A DNA stretch of 7,544 nt from Sulfurospirillum sp. (GTDB lineage Bacteria; Campylobacterota; Campylobacteria; Campylobacterales; QNZT01). Below, in pieces: positions 1 to 5,724 of the stretch. The first letter of the stretch is position 1, and the number at the start of each line of letters is the position of its first letter. The stretch lies in the NCBI GenBank assembly GCA_003978455.1, contig QNZT01000105.1:1-7544 (forward strand). The letters are read 5' to 3'. Both the position numbers and the translations under genes were made by a program. The notes under the pieces are model-generated. The model worked only from the letters and a program-made list of their open reading frames with translations. It ran no database searches and was not told the origin of the DNA.

Positions 1-23
1 ATATAACAGAAGTTTATGAAGGG

Positions 24-99
24 TGGTGGCTGGAGACGGAATCGAACCGCCGACACGGTGATTTTCAGTCACCTGCTCTACCGACTGAGCTATCCAGCC
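24..99 (-). tRNA. tRNA-Phe (anticodon GAA)
   Basis: Read on the minus strand this is a complete 76-nt cloverleaf. The 7-bp acceptor stem pairs GGCTGGA (99-93) with TCCAGCC (34-28), followed by A and an encoded CCA (26-24). The anticodon stem is GGTGA/TCACC (73-69 with 61-57) around the loop CTGAAAA, placing the anticodon GAA at 66-64, which reads Phe codons UUC and UUU. The T arm has the usual TTCGATT loop and a five-pair stem with one G-U wobble. The D arm is GCTC/GAGC. It has its own promoter and lies 44 bases after the murD stop codon on the same strand. Only 23 bases remain downstream, so a following tRNA or terminator cannot be seen. Confidence 0.97.
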
Positions 100-120
100 A
101 TCTTCGTTAAAAGAGTTGAA

Positions 121-147
121 ATTATACAAAAAAAGTTTAAAAGTCAA
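121..147 (-). promoter_or_regulatory. Promoter of tRNA-Phe
   Basis: On the minus strand a perfect TATAAT (126-121) is preceded by a run of seven T (134-128) and by TTGACT (147-142) with a 15-base spacer. The T-rich stretch before the -10 box is typical of sigma-70 promoters in Campylobacterota. Transcription would start near 114, giving a 5' leader of about 15 bases before the mature tRNA. The TGA inside TTGACT is the stop codon of murD. The spacer is shorter than the 17-base optimum, so the -10 box is the stronger part of the call. Confidence 0.65.
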
Positions 148-1340
148 CTTAAATTGTTAATAAATTTGAAAAAATCTTCTCCACGGTGTGCATACGAGCT
201 GAACTGATCCAGACTCGCCGCTGCCGGTGAGAGCATCGCGATACTGTCTGTGTCGTGGTTTTGATCGATTCTGGAAACTGCTTTCTCCAGTGTATGACAC
301 GCATAGAAGGGGAGTTTATATTTCTGTGACTCTGCCCTCAGACGATCGAGATTTGCCCCTATGGCATAGATTTCGACATCCATATCTTTCAGTTTTTCAA
401 AAAGTGCGTCCAGACCTGCACCTTTGTCATCTCCTCCGAGTATCAGATGAATCTTCTGTTCATGATAACTCTCAAGTGCTGCGATGGTGGCATCCGGATT
501 GGTCGCTTTGGAGTCATTGATCCAGAGTCGTCCCCTGCGATCGACAAACTCTTCCATCCGGTGTTTTCCTATATGGTAACTGTTGATCCGATCATAGTCG
601 ATCTCGTCGAAGAGTATCTTTGTCACACCCAGTGCCAGCAGTGCATCGGTCAGAAACGGTTCACGAAAGTGGACTTTGTGTAACTCTATATCAAAGTACT
701 CCGCCAGATCTTTTGCATTTTCATAGGTGATCTTCATCGCTTTTGTCGGGACGTCCTTGTACTTTTCGGGCAGTATCACCACTTCACCCTCCTGCATCTG
801 TCTGAGCGGTTTGAGCTTGGCTTCTTCATACGCCTCGAAACTGCCATGCCAGCTGATGTGATCCGGCGTCACGGGCAGGATCACATAGATATTGGGCACC
901 GCGATATTGGTATAGTGGAGGGTAAAAGAGCTTGTCTCCAGAATCCACAGAGGCGCTTTCTCATCGAGGGTGGCAAGGGGTGTACCGATATTGCCGCCTG
1001 TCACCCCGCCCCGCTTTTTGAGTAAGTGTCCCATCATATCGGTCGTCGTCGTTTTTCCGTTTGTGCCGGTCACCCAGACGCTGTAAGGCATAGTTGATGC
1101 AAACAGATCGTACTCACTGACCAGATTTTTCGCTTTTTGGATCAGCGGATGTGTGGGAGGTATGCCCGGGCTGGTCACTTCGAGTATGCTGTTATCGGGG
1201 TTGAAAAGTTCGCTCGCCAGAAACTCGTTGCCATATTTATCAAATGTTGCGGCACTGAACTTATCATCGTATATGCGGCATTTGCCAAACTTTTTTGCGA
1301 TCGCTTTGGTGGTGATACCGTATCCGAAGAGTGTCAGCAT
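144..1340 (-). CDS. murD: UDP-N-acetylmuramoylalanine--D-glutamate ligase MurD
   Basis: MurD is the cytoplasmic ATP-dependent ligase that adds D-glutamate to UDP-MurNAc-L-alanine in peptidoglycan precursor synthesis. The 398-residue product has the Mur ligase P-loop GTNGKTTT at 92-99, ETSSF at 135-139, TPDH with a following AYEEAK that supplies the probable carbamylated Lys175, GKHRMEEF near 258-265, and INDSKATNPDATIAAL at 274-289. The C-terminal domain ends with LSPAAASLDQFSSYAHRGEDF at 370-390. It is shorter than E. coli MurD (about 438 residues) but normal for Campylobacterota. An in-frame ATG exists 29 codons upstream at 1427, but the chosen start begins MLTLFGYG, the family's N-terminal Rossmann-like motif, and sits in a TGATG overlap with the mraY stop. 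The Shine-Dalgarno is weak (GAAG), so translation is probably coupled to mraY. Confidence 0.96.
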   Translation of the reverse strand: MLTLFGYGITTKAIAKKFGKCRIYDDKFSAATFDKYGNEFLASELFNPDNSILEVTSPGIPPTHPLIQKAKNLVSEYDLFASTMPYSVWVTGTNGKTTTTDMMGHLLKKRGGVTGGNIGTPLATLDEKAPLWILETSSFTLHYTNIAVPNIYVILPVTPDHISWHGSFEAYEEAKLKPLRQMQEGEVVILPEKYKDVPTKAMKITYENAKDLAEYFDIELHKVHFREPFLTDALLALGVTKILFDEIDYDRINSYHIGKHRMEEFVDRRGRLWINDSKATNPDATIAALESYHEQKIHLILGGDDKGAGLDALFEKLKDMDVEIYAIGANLDRLRAESQKYKLPFYACHTLEKAVSRIDQNHDTDSIAMLSPAAASLDQFSSYAHRGEDFFKFINNLS

Positions 1341-2401
1341 CAGCGTATCTTCAGTGTGATGAGTGCCAGCAGATTGGACATCAGTGCCATGATCCAGAAG
1401 CGCACGATGATTTTGTTTTCCGCCCACCCTTTCAACTCAAAGTGGTGATGGATCGGCGCCATACGAAAAACCCGTTTTTTTCTTGTTTTGTAACTGCCCA
1501 CCTGAAGTATCACGGAAACCGTCTCCATCACAAATACAAACCCGATCAAGATAAGCAAAATCTCATTTTTGGTGATGATCGCCATATATGCGATAAATCC
1601 TCCCAGACTCAGGCTACCGCTGTCCCCCATGAAGATCTCGGCAGGATGACAGTTATACCAGAGAAACCCGATCAACGACCCGACCAGTGCCGTGGCGACG
1701 ATAGTCACTTCACCCACGCCTTTGATATTGGGCACCAGCAGGTAGTTGCTTAAAATCGCGTGCCCCATAATATAGACAAACACGCTCAGGCTCATGATAG
1801 AAAAGATAGAGGGCACCGTTGCCAGACCATCCAGACCGTCTGTCAAATTGACAGCGTTGGAAGTAGCGACAAAGACAAAAACCCAAAACACAATAGCGAA
1901 ATACCCCATACTGAAAAGGGGATATTTGTAAAAGGGAATATAGAGATCCGTTGAAAAGTCACCGTAACAGAGATAGCCGGAGATAATCACTCCCGCAAAA
2001 ATCTGTAAAAGCAGTTTTCCACGGGATGTGAGTCCCGCTTCATTTTTCCCTCCTCTTATTTTGGAGAGATCATCTTTCAGACCGATCAGGGCAAAAAGCA
2101 CTATCGTCAATATCGCACCCATCGCATAAAAGTTGTCAAAACGGATCGTTACCAGTGAAGCGATAAGTGTCGATGTGAGAAATACGATACCGCCCATCGT
2201 AGGGGTTGTTGATTTTGCCTGATGTGCTTCGGGCGCGTATTTGTAGATCGGCTGGTTCGCTCTTCTTTTTTGCGCCCACCGTATATAGCGCGGCATCAGA
2301 TAGAGGGTTAAAATAAATCCTGTAAAAAACGATATTCCTGCACGTACTGTAATATATTGAAAAAGATTGATGTGGAAGTAGTGGTAAAAAAGATAAAGCA
2401 T
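1340..2401 (-). CDS. mraY: Phospho-N-acetylmuramoyl-pentapeptide-transferase MraY
   Basis: MraY is the polytopic inner-membrane enzyme that transfers phospho-MurNAc-pentapeptide from UDP to undecaprenyl phosphate, forming lipid I. The 353-residue protein has about ten hydrophobic segments (roughly 18-38, 71-87, 92-108, 131-147, 163-182, 195-212, 230-247, 262-277, 279-300 and 333-350). Family motifs are present: HQAKSTTPTMGG at 60-71, the catalytic Asp pair D110-D111 followed by K114, NAVNLTDGLDGLA at 182-194, GDSGSLSLGG at 259-268 with D260, and the MraY-specific MAPIHHHFE at 314-322. The last motif separates it from WecA-type transferases. The ATG at 2401 follows a good Shine-Dalgarno (TAAGGA, about 6 bases upstream). 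It is first gene of a two-gene mraY-murD unit and its TGA overlaps the murD ATG by one base. Confidence 0.98.
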   Translation of the reverse strand: MLYLFYHYFHINLFQYITVRAGISFFTGFILTLYLMPRYIRWAQKRRANQPIYKYAPEAHQAKSTTPTMGGIVFLTSTLIASLVTIRFDNFYAMGAILTIVLFALIGLKDDLSKIRGGKNEAGLTSRGKLLLQIFAGVIISGYLCYGDFSTDLYIPFYKYPLFSMGYFAIVFWVFVFVATSNAVNLTDGLDGLATVPSIFSIMSLSVFVYIMGHAILSNYLLVPNIKGVGEVTIVATALVGSLIGFLWYNCHPAEIFMGDSGSLSLGGFIAYMAIITKNEILLILIGFVFVMETVSVILQVGSYKTRKKRVFRMAPIHHHFELKGWAENKIIVRFWIMALMSNLLALITLKIR

Positions 2402-2428
2402 TACATTCCTTAAAAAATTTACAAGGCT

Positions 2429-2434
2429 ATTTTA
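2429..2434 (-). promoter_or_regulatory. Candidate -10 box for mraY-murD
   Basis: The hexamer TAAAAT on the minus strand lies 28 bases before the mraY start codon and would start transcription near 2422, leaving a leader of about 20 bases that includes the Shine-Dalgarno. It is one arm of an inverted repeat whose other arm is a TAAAAT facing gpmI. There is no clear -35 box, which is common in Campylobacterota. This is a motif-only prediction. Confidence 0.35.
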
Positions 2435-2435
2435 G

Positions 2436-2441
2436 TAAAAT
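2436..2441 (+). promoter_or_regulatory. Candidate -10 box for gpmI
   Basis: TAAAAT on the plus strand lies 46 bases before the gpmI ATG and predicts a transcript start near 2448 with a leader of about 40 bases. It is separated by a single G from the oppositely oriented TAAAAT assigned to mraY, so the two polymerases could not occupy both sites together. No clear -35 is visible. Confidence 0.35.
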
Positions 2442-2487
2442 CCAACTTTTAGCACATTATTTATTAAAACTAGGGAAAAAATTTTAT

Positions 2488-3966
2488 ATGGAAACAAACA
2501 AAGTATTACTCGTTATCACCGACGGCATCGGCTACAGAGAGAGCTGTGAAAACAATGCATTTTGTCAGGCGAAAAAAAGTGCTTACCGCTATCTGATGGA
2601 AAATGTTCCCTTTGGTATGGTCAAAACTTCAGGACTCTCCGTGGGACTTCCCGAAGGACAGATGGGTAACTCTGAAGTAGGACATATGACGATAGGCAGC
2701 GGTCGTGTACTCTACCAGAATCTCGTCAAAATCTCCAAAGCGGTCGAGGACGGTACCCTTGCACAAAACCCTGCATTTAACAAGATTTTAGACCAATCCA
2801 ATGTAGTGCACATCATAGGTTTGATGAGCGACGGCGGGGTGCATTCGCACATAGACCATATCAAAGCACTGGCACAGATTGCCGCACAAAAAGGCAAAAA
2901 GGTCGCACTGCACCTTATCACCGACGGTCGGGATGTCAGTCCGACATCCGCACCTGAGTATCTGAACGATATCGAACCGCTTCTCGGTGACGATATATTT
3001 ATCGCCTCTGTCAGCGGTCGTTTTTATACAATGGACCGTGACAAACGCTGGGATCGTGTTCAAAAAGGATATGAAGCGATCGTGCAGGCACATCCCAAAA
3101 CAGATCTCTCCCCTGCTGACTATATCAAAAAACAGTATGCGCAGGAGATTACCGACGAGTTTATCGAACCGGCAGCCTTCAACGGCTATACCGGGATGGA
3201 AAACGGTGACGGCGTGATCTTCGCCAACTTCCGAAGCGACCGTATGCGTGAGATCACCGATGCGATCGGTAACGCAAACTTCGACCATTTTGAGAGAAAG
3301 CCGGTCACGGTACATATCGCCACCATGACAGAGTACAGCAAAGATTTTGACTATCCGGTACTTTTCAAAGAGGAGTTGCCCGACAACGTACTTGCAAAAG
3401 TGATCAGCGATGCGGGACTGAACCAGTTACACACTTCCGAAACAGAGAAGTATGCGCATGTGACATTTTTCTTCAACGGCGGCGTGGAAGAGCCCTTTAT
3501 CAATGAAACCCGCGTGCTGATACCGAGTCCCGATGTCAAAACATATGACTTAAAACCTGAGATGAGCGCACCGGAAGTGGGTGAAAATGTACGAATCGCG
3601 ATGAAAAAAGGGTATGATTTTATCGTTGTCAATTTTGCAAACGGTGATATGGTCGGACATACAGGAGACCTCAATGCAGCCATCAAAGCGGTCGAGACGG
3701 TAGATCATGAACTTGACCAGATCATCAAGGTCGCCAAAGAGGAAAACTATAGTATGGTATTGACCAGCGATCACGGTAACTGTGAAGAGATGCAAGATGC
3801 TCAGGGAAATATGCTCACCAACCATACACTTTATGATGTCTTTTGTTTTGTCATGAGCGATCAGGTCAAAGAGGTCAAAGACGGCGGACTCAACAACGTC
3901 GCACCGACTGTTTTGAAACTGATGAATCTTCCCATCCCCGAAGAGATGGATGTGCCGCTGATCTAG
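2488..3966 (+). CDS. gpmI: 2,3-bisphosphoglycerate-independent phosphoglycerate mutase
   Basis: This cytoplasmic, metal-dependent enzyme interconverts 3- and 2-phosphoglycerate in glycolysis and gluconeogenesis, and belongs to the alkaline phosphatase superfamily. The 492-residue product is close to the usual 500-515. Metal and catalytic residues are in place: D12 in ITDGIGYRES, the phosphorylated Ser62 in GQMGNSEVGHM, D387 and H391 in NGDMVGHTGD, D428-H429 in TSDHGN, and H446 in TNHT. The substrate-binding insert domain is seen in SDGGVHSHIDH (114-124), TDGRDVSPTS (145-154), SGRFYTMDRDKRWDR (176-190) and FANFRSDRMRE (245-255). The ATG at 2488 begins right before the conserved N terminus; the Shine-Dalgarno-like AGGGA is somewhat far (about 11 bases). 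It is divergent from mraY and convergent with the thioredoxin-fold gene, so it is probably transcribed alone. Confidence 0.98.
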   Translation: METNKVLLVITDGIGYRESCENNAFCQAKKSAYRYLMENVPFGMVKTSGLSVGLPEGQMGNSEVGHMTIGSGRVLYQNLVKISKAVEDGTLAQNPAFNKILDQSNVVHIIGLMSDGGVHSHIDHIKALAQIAAQKGKKVALHLITDGRDVSPTSAPEYLNDIEPLLGDDIFIASVSGRFYTMDRDKRWDRVQKGYEAIVQAHPKTDLSPADYIKKQYAQEITDEFIEPAAFNGYTGMENGDGVIFANFRSDRMREITDAIGNANFDHFERKPVTVHIATMTEYSKDFDYPVLFKEELPDNVLAKVISDAGLNQLHTSETEKYAHVTFFFNGGVEEPFINETRVLIPSPDVKTYDLKPEMSAPEVGENVRIAMKKGYDFIVVNFANGDMVGHTGDLNAAIKAVETVDHELDQIIKVAKEENYSMVLTSDHGNCEEMQDAQGNMLTNHTLYDVFCFVMSDQVKEVKDGGLNNVAPTVLKLMNLPIPEEMDVPLI

Positions 3967-3969
3967 GCA

Positions 3970-4010
3970 TCTGTCGGATTTATGCCAGATCGGCTACAAA
4001 ATCCGACAGA
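3970..4010. repeat. Inverted repeat between convergent genes, possible bidirectional terminator
   Basis: TCTGTCGGATTT (3970-3981) is a perfect reverse complement of AAATCCGACAGA (3999-4010), a 12-bp stem. The 17-base loop contains a further small GCC/GGC pairing (3984-3986 with 3992-3994). It sits 3 bases after the gpmI stop and 3 bases before the stop of the convergent gene, so it lies in the 3' region of both transcripts. Neither side has an immediate U-tract: on the plus strand the nearest T run is about 12 bases further on (4023-4028). It could be a terminator of poor type or a transcript-end stabilising hairpin. Confidence 0.6.
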
Positions 4011-4013
4011 CTT

Positions 4014-4490
4014 CTAGCGTCCGATTTTTTCTAAAACTCCGTTTAGATCAGTCGGTTCAAGATTGCCGTATTTGTCAACCCAGACATAGTACGGTACGCC
4101 TCCAACCCACATTCTGCGCCTGATAAGGTATTTTACAAGCTTGTTTCCGTCTTTTGCATTCAATACTTGAAAATTGATACCCTTCCTTTTGACAAAACGG
4201 CGTAGCGAAGCATCACTGACAGGAAACTGCGCCTGAATCCCTATCGTTTTGATCTTATGCTGTTTTACAAGTGAAATCACCTGAGGAATCTCTCTGGCAC
4301 AATAGGGACATCTGGTTCCGAAGAAGAAAAAGAGTACAGGTTTGTTGGCATACCCGGGATCTGTAAAGACAAAGTTGCCGTCATAGTCGGTGATATGCAC
4401 TGTTTTTCCATCGAGTGTTTTCAGATCGAATGCACCTGCCATAAGATAGGATGTACAAAAAAATAAAATCGTTACTAAAATAGCTTTCAT
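4014..4490 (-). CDS. Exported thioredoxin-fold (TlpA-like) protein with CPYC active site
   Basis: This 158-residue protein has an N-terminal signal peptide: Lys2, a hydrophobic core at about 3-17 and an AGA cleavage site near residue 20. Cys12 is not in a lipobox. The mature part looks like a periplasmic TlpA/ResA-type thiol-disulfide oxidoreductase: beta strand PVLFFFFGTR, then the redox motif C61-P-Y-C64, the helix AREIPQVISLV, and the cis-proline loop GGVPYYVWVD with P133. The motif is CPYC without the Trp that usually precedes it in TlpA proteins, resembling glutaredoxin or DsbA-type centres. A basic stretch (RRFVKRKG and LIRRRMW) follows. The start is clear: ATG with AGGAGA (4502-4497) six bases upstream. 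It is divergent from fabG and convergent with gpmI, with no functional link to either. Substrate and redox direction are unknown; it could reduce cytochrome c or other periplasmic thiols. Confidence 0.85.
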   Translation of the reverse strand: MKAILVTILFFCTSYLMAGAFDLKTLDGKTVHITDYDGNFVFTDPGYANKPVLFFFFGTRCPYCAREIPQVISLVKQHKIKTIGIQAQFPVSDASLRRFVKRKGINFQVLNAKDGNKLVKYLIRRRMWVGGVPYYVWVDKYGNLEPTDLNGVLEKIGR

Positions 4491-4544
4491 GAAATATCTC
4501 CTCTGTTTTGAATATAAAATTCAGATAATTTTATCGATTTTACA

Positions 4545-4556
4545 ATATCATGATAT
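4545..4556. promoter_or_regulatory. 12-bp perfect palindrome in the fabG promoter region, candidate operator
   Basis: ATATCATGATAT is its own reverse complement. It lies in the 88-base divergent gap between the thioredoxin-fold gene and fabG and overlaps both plausible fabG -10 boxes, TACAAT (4541-4546) and TATAAA (4554-4559). A bound dimeric repressor here would block fabG transcription. In AT-rich DNA a palindrome of this length can arise by chance, so the operator reading is tentative. Confidence 0.3.
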
Positions 4557-4566
4557 AAAAAGATAT

Positions 4567-4581
4567 AAAGGATGCAAATTG
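4567..4581 (+). promoter_or_regulatory. Ribosome binding site and TTG start of fabG
   Basis: AAAGGA (4567-4572) is followed after six bases by TTG (4579-4581). This decides the fabG start. The ATG at 4572-4574 is out of frame, and the only in-frame ATG upstream (4489) would add 30 hydrophobic, poorly conserved residues, lacks a Shine-Dalgarno sequence and overlaps the start codon of the divergent gene. Confidence 0.8.
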
Positions 4582-5322
4582 GTATTTAGCGGTAAGAACG
4601 TACTGGTTACCGGTGCAAGCAAAGGAATCGGCAAAGAGATTGCAAAAGTACTGGCCGATTACGGATTGAAAGTGTGGATCAACTACCGTTCCAAGCCGGA
4701 ACTGGCAGATGCCGTCAAATCAGAGATAGAAGCACAGGGCGGTCAGGCTGCTGTGATCTGTTTTGATGCAAGTGATGAAGAGGCTTTTGTCTCCGCTGTA
4801 AAGGCGATCGTTGAAAGCGACGGAGAACTCTCCTATCTTGTCAACAATGCGGGAATCACCAATGACAAACTCGCACTGCGAATGAAACTGGCAGATTTTG
4901 AGAATGTCATCAAAACCAATCTGGACTCAGCATTTCTGGGCTGCCGTGAAGCACTCAAGGCGATGGGCAAGAAGAGATTCGGCAGCGTTGTCAATATCTC
5001 CTCCATCGTCAGTGAAACCGGTAATCTCGGACAGGTCAACTACTCTGCAAGCAAAGGTGCGATGAACTCCATGACAAAAAGCTTCGCCCTCGAAGGTGCT
5101 CCGAGGGGTATCCGTTTCAATGCTATCACCCCAGGCTTTATAGCTACAGATATGACAGAAGAGCTCAGCGATGAGATCAAAACATCCTACACAGATAAAA
5201 TACCTCTCGGAAGATTCGGTGATCCAAAGGATGTTGCAGAAGCTGTTGCATTTCTACTGAGCGACTCATCCGGCTATATAACAGGAGAGATTCTGAAGGT
5301 AAATGGCGGAATGTATATGTAA
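4579..5322 (+). CDS. fabG: 3-oxoacyl-[acyl-carrier-protein] reductase FabG
   Basis: FabG is the NADPH-dependent short-chain dehydrogenase/reductase that reduces 3-ketoacyl-ACP to 3-hydroxyacyl-ACP in each round of type II fatty acid elongation. With the TTG start the product is 247 residues, the normal size. It has the cofactor motif TGASKGIG at 11-18, NNAG at 89-92, and the full catalytic tetrad Asn114, Ser142, Tyr155 and Lys159 (YSASK). The C terminus GGMYM matches FabG closely. Context supports FabG over other SDR enzymes: acpP, fabF and accA follow on the same strand. A gap of 93 bases separates it from acpP. Its own promoter should lie in the AT-rich region 4520-4566. Confidence 0.96.
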   Translation: MVFSGKNVLVTGASKGIGKEIAKVLADYGLKVWINYRSKPELADAVKSEIEAQGGQAAVICFDASDEEAFVSAVKAIVESDGELSYLVNNAGITNDKLALRMKLADFENVIKTNLDSAFLGCREALKAMGKKRFGSVVNISSIVSETGNLGQVNYSASKGAMNSMTKSFALEGAPRGIRFNAITPGFIATDMTEELSDEIKTSYTDKIPLGRFGDPKDVAEAVAFLLSDSSGYITGEILKVNGGMYM

Positions 5323-5380
5323 AGGCGTAAATTGCCTTACTTTAAGGAAAAATTCCACAAAAAATTTAATATTATTTTGG

Positions 5381-5386
5381 TAATAT
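5381..5386 (+). promoter_or_regulatory. Candidate -10 box for acpP
   Basis: TAATAT, preceded by a T-rich stretch (ATTATTTTGG), lies 29 bases before the acpP start codon. Transcription would begin near 5393 with a leader of about 23 bases carrying AAGGAG (5404-5409). A separate acpP promoter would fit the high demand for acyl carrier protein. No convincing -35 box is seen. Confidence 0.4.
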
Positions 5387-5415
5387 AGCACCGTACTTAA
5401 TACAAGGAGAAAATT

Positions 5416-5649
5416 ATGGCACTAATAGATGAAGTAAAAGAAGTCGTAGCTGAGCAACTGAATGTCAATGCTGATGAGATCAAAGAGGAGTCCAAGTTCG
5501 TTGAAGATCTGGGTGCTGACTCTCTGGATGTTGTTGAGCTGATCATGGAGTTGGAAGAGAAGTTTGATATCGAAATCCCTGATTCAGAAGCGGAAAATAT
5601 CGCTACTGTCGGTGACGCGATCAAATATATCGAAACACATAACGCATAA
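5416..5649 (+). CDS. acpP: Acyl carrier protein
   Basis: AcpP is the small cytoplasmic carrier that holds acyl intermediates as thioesters on a 4'-phosphopantetheine arm during fatty acid, lipid and lipid A synthesis. The 77-residue, strongly acidic product is full length. The attachment site is Ser36 in the GADSLDVVELIM motif, and the helical pattern of the four-helix bundle is intact. The start is firm: ATG six bases after AAGGAG, the best Shine-Dalgarno in the window, as expected for a very abundant protein. A perfect 8-bp hairpin follows the stop, before fabF. Confidence 0.98.
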   Translation: MALIDEVKEVVAEQLNVNADEIKEESKFVEDLGADSLDVVELIMELEEKFDIEIPDSEAENIATVGDAIKYIETHNA

Positions 5650-5661
5650 TTTCAATAACAT

Positions 5662-5684
5662 GGAAGCCCTTTTACAGGGCTTCC
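5662..5684 (+). terminator. Hairpin after acpP, partial terminator or transcript-end stabiliser
   Basis: GGAAGCCC (5662-5669) pairs perfectly with GGGCTTCC (5677-5684) around a 7-base loop, starting 12 bases after the acpP stop codon. The bases that follow are AT-rich (TACATAATATTTC) rather than a clean U-tract, so termination would be incomplete. That suits a position inside an operon, between a highly expressed carrier protein and its downstream enzymes. Confidence 0.6.
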
Positions 5685-5709
5685 TACATAATATTTCAGG
5701 TTTTATTTT

Positions 5710-5724
5710 AAGGAGACGGTTTTG
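5710..5724 (+). promoter_or_regulatory. Ribosome binding site and TTG start of fabF
   Basis: AAGGAG (5710-5715) lies six bases before TTG (5722-5724). The next residues, KRVVVTGIGMINAVG, are the conserved N terminus of FabF, and no ATG fits this position. The first in-frame ATG (codon 11) would remove the first beta strand. Confidence 0.85.

Noticed and set aside
1..99. tRNA-Phe as the attachment site of an integrated element
   Set aside because: tRNA 3' ends are common integration sites, but only 23 bases lie beyond this one in the window and no integrase or repeated tRNA fragment is visible.
1331..1753. A 140-codon open frame on the plus strand within mraY and the start of murD
   Set aside because: Antisense to well-conserved mraY motifs; the His- and Asp-rich peptide mirrors the mraY codons and matches no family I know.
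2788..3315. A 175-codon open frame on the minus strand inside gpmI
   Set aside because: It lies antisense within a gene with all catalytic motifs intact, has no family resemblance that I recognise, and no Shine-Dalgarno or neighbouring gene on that strand supports it.
4489..4578. A longer FabG starting at the ATG at 4489
   Set aside because: It would add 30 residues unlike any FabG N terminus, lacks a Shine-Dalgarno, would remove the divergent promoter region and overlaps the start codon of the gene on the other strand. The TTG at 4579 fits better.
5322..5338. AAGGC/GCCTT hairpin after fabG as a terminator
   Set aside because: Only 5 bp with a 7-base loop and no U-tract follows; it is too weak to call, and fabG may read through into acpP.
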